A stretch of DNA of 64,000 nucleotides from Hymenopus coronatus (taxonomy: Eukaryota > Arthropoda > Insecta > Mantodea > Hymenopodidae): the NCBI GenBank assembly GCA_030762935.1, contig CM060880.1, positions 15,059,001 through 15,123,000 of the forward strand. Direction: 5' to 3'. Position numbers and translations under genes: made by a program. The notes under the pieces are model-generated. The model was not told the DNA's origin. It did no database searches and was given only the letters and a program-made list of their open reading frames with translations. This document shows, piece after piece, positions 56,605 to 64,000 of the stretch (position 1 is its first letter; each line of letters opens with the position of its first letter).

Positions 56605-57462
56605 TTTTTACTTTCTCTACACGTGCTATGTACATAGTGTATAGAGAAGGTATTGTAATGCACCCAAAAATTTGATACCAAGATTTCACCAGAAATATAT
56701 GTTTTGAGACCCGCCAAATCCAAAAAAAGCATTTTTAGAAAAATGTTTGTGTGTGTATGTGTGTCTGTCTGTCTGTGGGCAGCACAGCTCAAAAACAAAA
56801 AGGCTGTTAAATACCAAACTTGGTATTTAAGTTTGGTATCTTCCAAGGATGCAACACAAAGATTTTCAAGAAAATCCCCCCACCCCCAACTACCTTTACT
56901 ACAATTTTGATTTTCTTAAAAATGGCTCTAACAATTTTGATTAAAATATTGTATGTTAAAGATATTTACCTGACAAATAAAATATATATCTTGAATTTTC
57001 TGGGAATAGCCTCTGAAGACTACTTTATTCTGGATGAATTTTACGGAATTTTGCATAACTGCTAAACCGTAAGAGATGGAAAAAAACTTATATCACAAAA
57101 AAGGTAGAGCACGTTATAACACACAATTTATGTTATATACATTTTATCCGTGGATCATTTTTTAGGTATTCCTTGTTATTGGTTTCAGCTTTGAAAAACT
57201 TGTACTTTTCTCATACAGGAATTTGTCAACTCCTGTCCACACAAACAAAGGAACTTCAGTCACATAGAAATCAGCTTTTGACTTCACTTTAACCTATAGT
57301 ATTCCCTTATTTTGCTTCTACTCACAAGGAAGCAAGTAACAAAACTATTTCTGCTAATTGTTTCTCGATTAGCATGAAGTAAATAGAAGCATAAGCTTTT
57401 TAACAATAATTTGAGGCAGAAGGTAGAGAAAGTCATGTGAATGGAACACATCAGATTTTTTT
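56605..57462 (+). repeat. R1 repeat, well preserved
   Basis: TTTTTACTTTCTCTACACGT, CTATGTACATAG, TG-rich tract at 56748-56780, palindrome AAATACCAAACTTGGTATTT and the end GTAGAGAAAGTCATGTGAAT. Confidence 0.88.
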
Positions 57463-59142
57463 TAAAGGAATTTATACTTTCCAAAGACAAGTTGATAATG
57501 TCTTATCCTTTTAGAATTTCTTTGAATTCTCTCTATTGTATGTTTAATTGTACAGTAGTATAAATGGTAAAGCATAATTGTAATAATCAGTGGTAAGAGT
57601 ACACAGCATCCACAGTCAAAAATGTTTTTTCATATGATCTCTTGTTCTTTTCATTTTACACTGTACTTTACCCGAATACTCAGATATAACATTACAGTAC
57701 TGTTTTTCTTATTAAACTGTGTCAAAATGCCTTTTCGTATCAATAAATCTCATGTGTAATATCACCTTAGTTATTACACATTTAGACTACAGTTTGCTGA
57801 AGAGCATAATTATGGGGTTTTACTGCATCTGAGTTTATCATAGAATTTGAGGTATTTCATTCATAAGTAAACGTTTTGGTAGTGCCCAGAAATTCTAGAT
57901 TTGGAGGTGCCTCTAAGGTGACACTTGAGAAATTTTAATTATTTAAAATATTTATATCTTCTTAGTAGAGACATTCCAATAATCATGCTATAATATTCTA
58001 AGGACAAACATTTAAAGAATGGCATATGTATTGCAAAGAACACATATAAAATAAACAATTTTCCTGTAAACCACCTTTTTTCAGTCATGTTATTCTATAC
58101 AGGTAATGAACGTATGGGTTTCCTTTTTTGTAAATTTTCTGATTACAGTTTTATCCATATCTGCAGTTATGGAGTACTTAACTGGAAATGTTACTTTTCA
58201 GTCCTACATTCTTTACAAACATTTCTATACAACATGTGAAACTTGTGTAAATCATTTGAGTGTGAGTGTGTATCAAAGTGTTGTGTGAATTTTCATTATG
58301 GAGAATATGTCTTGCATTTTTGAAAGCAGCAATATATGACTATTATATTACATTTTTATTTTCTTGTCTTTACCCAATTCCTTGCTGGTACATTTTTACA
58401 TAATTTAGGTAAGTTTTGCTCTTGTACATTATTACCAGAGCTATAATTCTAAGACACAGGACTATCAAGTTCATTTAGAACGTGAAAAAATAATTGCACA
58501 TGTTTACAAATCATGAAACACTAAGTATATAGGACAGACCATTTAAGTTGACACAGTAGAGTACCTCAATGCAATGTCATCAGGTGCCGGGCTCAAAAAT
58601 TCTACACAAGATTGGGTGAACATGAGAATGCACTTGTCAGATCGCTGGGGGAGTACTTACCCACTGAACGCCGAAAGAGGCAGTTTCGGGTTCCCCGTAT
58701 GGCTTGCACGCTCCACCCCCCTCCCATCATTGTGAGTGGTCAATCAAAATTATCCAATAAAACAATTTTTCACAAATCAAAGATCAGCAGAGCAAAGGAA
58801 AGGATGCTGCTCCTGAAAATGCAACCATTCGAGAAGCCTAACTAGCGCTACCTCCTTAACATCACCCAAAACCTCAAAATATAACCTCAACCTTCACCTC
58901 ATTCCTATGGTTAAACCCTTACCAGGGTAGGTACACAGCAATAACACCTAGGCTCACGAGCCCACCAGATCTCGCACACCTTAATGCACTCTTTGTGCAC
59001 AGCCATTCAGAATTTTCATTGTTATTTATGTTGGTGTTATGACCATTTAAAAAGTGCTTTATGCAAATATTGTTTGGATTTTTTATGAGGAGAGAGAAAA
59101 CAAAATAAAAAGGTAGGTTCTCATTTAAACAATTTTTGTATT
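57463..59142. other. Unrecognised, GC-richer block at 58564-58990
   Basis: 58564-58990 (CACTGAACGCCGAAAGAGGC, CACTCCACC-like text) differs in composition from the AT-rich flanks; probably a mobile element of unknown type. The rest is empty. Confidence 0.35.
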
Positions 59143-59868
59143 TTCCATTCACACGACTTTCTCTATATCTGTTACAAATTATTGTTAAAGCTTATTCTTC
59201 TCTCTACTTCATGCTAAGCGATATAAAATGGTCTTTACTTGCTTCTTTGTAAGTATAAGAGAAATGAGGGCCTATCATAGGCTAAAGTGTTGGTCAATCT
59301 TTTCAAAGCTGGCTGCTATGTGATTGATATTCCTTTGTATGACTAGCAATTGATGAATTCCTGTAAGAGAAAAGCACAAGTGTTTTAAAGCTGAAACCAA
59401 TAACAAGGAGTATTTCAGAAATGGTAAGCTCTACAAAGAAAAAGTATATGACATAAATTAAGTGTTTTAACGAAATCTACATTTTTGGTGTAATAAGTTT
59501 TTGTCTAACTCTTAAAGTTTACCAGCTATACAAATTTAATTCAGAATGGAGGTCTTCAGATGCTCTTCCCAAAAAATTAAAGATCTACATTTTATTTGTC
59601 ATATAGATATCTTTAACATGTGATATTTTAATCTTTGTGCCATATCCTTGGAAGATACTAAACTTAAATACCAAGTTTGGTATTTAACAGACTTTTCGTT
59701 TTTGAGCTATGCTGTCCATAGACCACACACACAGATTTTTTTCTAAAAATTTTATTTTTGTATTTGGGTGGTCTGAAAACATGTTTTTCCAGTGAAATCT
59801 CTGTGTCAAAATTTTGGATGCAATACAATACCTTCTTTATACAATATGTACATGTAGAGAAAGTAAAA
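59143..59868 (-). repeat. R1 repeat, near full length
   Basis: TCCATTCACACGACTTTCTC to GTACATGTAGAGAAAGTAAA. The middle is shortened, losing the TTTACATGGAAC block. Confidence 0.8.
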
Positions 59869-60061
59869 ATTAAATTGATAGTAGAATGAAAATCACATTA
59901 TTATCCAAATAAAACATCGTTAATGCCATTTATTTTCCTCCATAACATGAAGCAACTTTTATTCAATACATTTTTCTTTCTACACTTAGTTTTGGAGCTT
60001 AAATGACTCTCCATAATCTGTACATTAAGTTTCATTTTATTTTACTTTACTTTGAGTTACT

Positions 60062-60812
60062 ATTAATTTCTCTACACGTGCTCTGTACATAGTGAATAGA
60101 GAAGACACTGTATCGTATTTGATACAAAAATTTCACCAGAAATACATGTTTTGGAACCCCCTGAATTAAAAAAAAAATTTTGAAAAAGGTCCATATATTT
60201 AAGTTCAGCATCTTCCAAGGATGCAGCACGAAGATGTTCAAGAAAATCCCCTGACCCCAACTATCCTTTACATGGAAAAAATTTCAAAAATGTTTCTATC
60301 AATTTTGATTAAAATACTGTATATTAAAGATATCTATATGGAAATAAAATGTATATCTTGAATTTTTTGGGAATAGCCTCTGAAGACCTCTTTATTCTGA
60401 ATAAATTTTGCATAACTGGTAAACTGTAAGGGATAAGCAAAAACTTACCACACAAAAATGTAGATCGCGTTAAAACACACAATTTGTCTCATATACATTT
60501 TTTAAGTGGAATTGACCACTTCTGAGATATTCCTTGTTATTTGTTTCAGATTCAAAATACTTAAAACTGTTTTCACACAGAAAGTTCTAAACTCCTGGCC
60601 CTGCATAGAAACTGATTTTAACCACATGGCAACCAGCTTTTAAAGGATTTGACTATTTTTTTAGTCGTGTATTTCCTTATTTCCCTTCTATTTACAAGGA
60701 AGCAAGTAACAAGATAATTTCTGCTAATGTTTATCTTGATTATCATAAAGCAGACAGAAAAATATGTTTTTAATAATTTGTTACAGCAATGTAGAGAAAG
60801 TCATGTGATTGG
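60062..60812 (+). repeat. R1 repeat, internally deleted
   Basis: TTTCTCTACACGTGCTCTGT, then a deletion removing most of the TG and palindrome region, ending GTAGAGAAAGTCATGTGATT. Confidence 0.8.
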
Positions 60813-61024
60813 TTTTGCTGTCCACACAGCATCCTTGTGAGCTATCAGAATTTTTCACACCACAAAGGTCCCCAGTGCTCTCAGTTATTTATTTTGCCAA
60901 AGATTTACATAATGCTCTTTGCTGAAGATAATCTTGCAGAAATACAAAAGAAAGCTGCCTCAAGAATAAGCAGCAACAGTTTCAACCTCAATCAGCTGCC
61001 TAATTCTCTCCCTTCAGCCTCATA

Positions 61025-61865
61025 AGATGCAGCTACAATGCTCACAAAGTACTAGTTGTTTTGCCACGTTTCTGGTTGTTTTTTCAGATTGCTTCATGTA
61101 AATGGCACAAAACTTCCAGGTAGTATTCCTTATTGACCGTACGACCATTTGCAGGAACTCACAATGTATTATCCCACTGTAATCAAAGAAAACAGGAGCC
61201 TTCACATGTGATCAAACTTGTCGAACTGTTTTTGGTCTTGGCTCTTCAGGCAGTTTCCATTGGGACATTTGGGCCTTTGTTTTGACATCATATCCATATA
61301 CCCATGTTTTGTCACCTGTTATAACCTTCTTTAGAAGTTCTGAGTTATTGTTGACTTCATTCAGCAATTCCTGAGCGGTGTTTTTGCGACATTGTTGAAA
61401 TTTAACAATTTCAAAACAAACTTTGCTGGCACATATTTCATACCCGATAAAAATCCCAAAAAATTGTTTGACATGGGCCAAACCTCTCTGATGGTGATTC
61501 AGTAATTTTCCAGAACCATTTTCTTTACTTCTTCCACATTCTTATCAGTAATTGATGTGCTAAGGTGTCCAGGGTAGTTGTCATATTCAACATCTTCTTG
61601 ACCCTTTTTGAAGAATCTATACCACTCATAAACTCTTGTCTTACTCATAGAAGATTACCCAAAAGCCACAGTCAACATTTCGAATGCGGTGCTGCACTTT
61701 ATCCCATTATTAAAGCAAAACTTAATGCAAGTTCTTTGATCCATTTTTTCGAAAGCAAAAATTCGCTGAACACTCAAGCATATGTACCAACAAGCAAAAA
61801 ATTGAAAATCGAATGTATACAGCTGCAAAACTGAAAAATTCCCATTACTTTTTGATCACACCTCG
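61025..61865 (-). pseudogene. SETMAR-type mariner, 3'-truncated and decayed
   Basis: On the minus strand, from the TGATCAAAAAGTAATGGGAA end at about 61865: RVYEWYRFFKKG-like N-terminus with stops, then ICASKVCFEIVKFQQCRKNT, AQELLNEVNNNSELLKKVIT, GDKTWVYGYDVKTKAQMSQW (first catalytic Asp) and VFFDYSGIIHCEF. This is the mariner family whose transposase was captured as SETMAR in primates. The sequence ends before the HDNAPAH-type second motif. Many stops, so not functional. Confidence 0.82.
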
Positions 61866-61947
61866 TACATGCAGAGGAACAACTAAGCAGAGCTAGCATA
61901 AACTGATACCACTGCAATCAGCATATCTGTGATACCCTAGGAATGGT

Positions 61948-62188
61948 TTTTTTTTTGGTAGTGTTTAATGCCCGCTTTTACTGCTCTGGCACCACAGGTG
62001 ATGACATTGATGATACATGAAGATGGAGCCCCGATAGAATGTGGTGGCAGGGAAAACTGGAGAACCCAGAGAAAATCCAACCCTGCGCAGCTTTGTCCAC
62101 CACAAATCTCACATGCAGTTGCTTGGGATCAAACCTGGGCCAACTAGGATAGAGGCTAGTGGTCTGACCACTCGGTCACAGTGCAGCC
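61948..62188 (-). repeat. SINE family B, full copy
   Basis: From TTTTTTTTTGGTAGTGTTTA (tail) through GTCCACCACAAATCTCACAT to GACCACTCGGTCACAGTGCA (head). Well preserved. Confidence 0.8.
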
Positions 62189-62413
62189 TTAGAATGGTTG
62201 TTGTAAGCTAACCAGAAGTGATTGTTGAAATACAGGTACACCATAACAAATGACTCCTATTATACTTAAAGGTACCTTTTTGCAAGCAATTGTCAAGTAC
62301 TGTATTAATGTGCAAATATTCCCGCTGGTATCACAGACAACCCATGTGTTCTTATGGGTTTAAAACGCAGGGGCTTTTATGGCCTGATCACATATAAAGC
62401 TTCAAAGTATCAA

Positions 62414-62527
62414 TTTTTGCTTTCTCTACACATATGTACATAGTGTATAGAGAAGCTATTGTATTGCACCCAAAAATTTGATTCCAAGAACACCCTGAAT
62501 CCAAAAAAAGCAATTTTAGAAAAAGGT

Positions 62528-62564
<37 letters not shown>

Positions 62565-63252
62565 CAGTATAATTCAAAATCGAAAAGAATGTTAAATACC
62601 AAACTTGGTATTAAGTTCGGTATCTTCCAAGGATGCGACAAAGATTTTCAAGAAAATCCACCCACCCCAAACTACCAATTTTGATTTTCTCAAAAATGGA
62701 TCTAACGATTTTGATTAAAATACCTTATGTATAAGATATTTTTATGAGAAACAAAATTATCTTGAATTTTCTGGGAATAGACTCCGAAGACCTCTTCATT
62801 CTGGATGACTTTTGTATAACTGGCAAACCGTAAAAGATAAAAGACTTATTATACAAAAGATGTAGATCTCATTCAAACACACAATTTATATCATATATGT
62901 TTTTTTTGTAGAGTTAACATTTTCAAGATATTCCAAATTATTGGTTTCCATTTTAAGCCACTTAAACTTTTCTCAAACAGGAAGATATCTTTTTTCTCAT
63001 TTTCTCCTGGTAAGCAAAGAGATTGGAGTTTCAATTGTTTCACATAGCGACTGGCTTTTATAGGACGAGACTATTGCTTTAGCCTGTGCATTTTCTTATT
63101 TCTCTTTTACTTATAAGGAAGCTAGTAATAAGACTAATTCTGCTTATGTTTATCTTGATTAGCATGATGTAGATAACAGACTGCTTTGAATAAAAAGTTT
63201 GTTTACCAAACAGCTAGAGGACATCATGTGAATGGAACACATTAGATTTTTT
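62414..63252 (+). repeat. R1 repeat, near full length
   Basis: TTTTTGCTTTCTCTACACAT with ATGTACATAGTGTATAGAGA, a long TG run at 62530-62564 and the end ATCATGTGAATGGAACACAT. Confidence 0.85.
62530..62564. repeat. TG microsatellite in R1
   Basis: About 17 TG units at the same R1 position as the run at 742-774. Confidence 0.95.
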
Positions 63253-63398
63253 CCTTCTACTTACAAGGAACCAAGTAATAAGAACAATTTCTGCTAATGT
63301 TTATATCGATTATCATAAAGTAGATAGAAGCATAAGCTTTTTAACAATAATTTGTTACAGAGATGTAGAGAAAGTCATGTGAATGGTACACATCAGGT
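63253..63398 (+). repeat. R1 repeat, tandem right-end fragment
   Basis: Repeats only the last 145 bases of R1, from TTCTACTTACAAGGAACCAA to GTAGAGAAAGTCATGTGAAT. It directly follows a full copy in the same direction. Confidence 0.75.
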
Positions 63399-64000
63399 TG
63401 TTTAATGTTCTACCAATGATAATGTCATTTTATAAACACTGATAAAATCTCTGTTGGTAAAATGGCGAGTCTTTGGGAAATTTTAGCAGAATATAATGAA
63501 GGGAGAGAAAAAATAATCACTTATTGCATAATAATTTGCATTATTGCAAATGCAAAATATGCAGATTACTATTAATTCGTTCAGTTCTTTCACTTAAGTT
63601 TTAATTTATGAAGAAATATAAAAATGAGGAAAAAGAAAATGTCATGCCTACACTGATCCATTAATTTAAGTTTTCTTGCTACCCAGGAGTAACATGGTAT
63701 TTGATGTGATTTTTTAAGGTTGGCACCCCTTTTTCCTAGCTTAATAATGTCTCAATTCTGATTTTCTGTTTTTCATTATTACTTTGAGAATGAATCAGAT
63801 TGAACTCAATGGAAGAGAACTCCAAAGGAAGGTTATGGAGGAATAAAAATAATTCTATGCAGTCAGCAATTATTATATTGAAAAATAACATATATATAAA
63901 AGTGTTTTTCATCCTTTATACAAAGATATCAATTAGTAAATATTTCTCAAGCTGTTATAAAATCAATTGTTTTACTGTACTGACATAAGCACATTTTTTG
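63399..64000. other. No recognisable feature
   Basis: AT-rich window end; nothing seen. Confidence 0.55.

Overview
This is AT-rich nuclear DNA from an animal, most likely an arthropod. Coding exons are short and GC-richer than their surroundings, with GT/AG borders and introns up to about 12.8 kb. The rest is dense with transposons: mariner families, hAT-like, piggyBac-like, Penelope-like, several LINE remnants and many tRNA-derived SINEs. I see no bacterial-type operons, CRISPR arrays, rRNA genes or functional tRNA genes. Large introns, many SINEs and SETMAR-type mariners would suit a chelicerate such as a horseshoe crab, spider or scorpion, but the species cannot be fixed from the sequence alone.

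One spliced gene runs left to right across 8-40.6 kb. Seven exons (8014-8170, 10320-10525, 12434-12539, 16226-16333, 29160-29205, 37063-37304, 40403-40573) join with matching codon phase at every junction and end at a TAA. The product has a Gly-rich segment with a basic NLS-like KRPR, a long Gln/Leu/Glu coiled coil, an acidic Ser-rich linker, a conserved-looking helical block and a Ser/Pro tail with LKQEPLSP, a phosphorylation-dependent sumoylation motif. It looks like a nuclear regulator, but I do not recognise the family. Its 5' end is not firmly in the window. Weak candidates exist for a first exon (6175-6283), an alternative last exon (37749-37826) and a downstream exon (51599-51687).

The dominant non-genic component is one family of about 0.85 kb, called R1 here. 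I count more than 20 full or partial copies on both strands, together about a quarter of the window. It has a CTATGTACATAG-centred hairpin at one end, a different end carrying the inverted GTAGAGAAAGT, a central palindrome and no ORF. Copies lie head to head, in tandem, or broken by other insertions.

Region by region. 0.6-12 kb: R1 copies, several SINE families and the first two firm exons. 12-21 kb: exons 12434 and 16226, a hAT-like element with an 8-bp target duplication and a nested SINE, an R1 cluster and two decayed mariner-type elements. 22-25.7 kb: a 5'-truncated LINE inserted in an R1 copy, then a GA satellite. 26-33 kb: a palindromic MITE, the 46-nt exon, a mariner with long inverted repeats and a Penelope-like remnant. 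34-43 kb: two piggyBac-like elements, a mariner remnant and the last two exons. 43-64 kb: no firm gene; a 53-bp minisatellite, LINE remnants, a Tc1/mariner MITE, R1 copies and a decayed SETMAR-type mariner.
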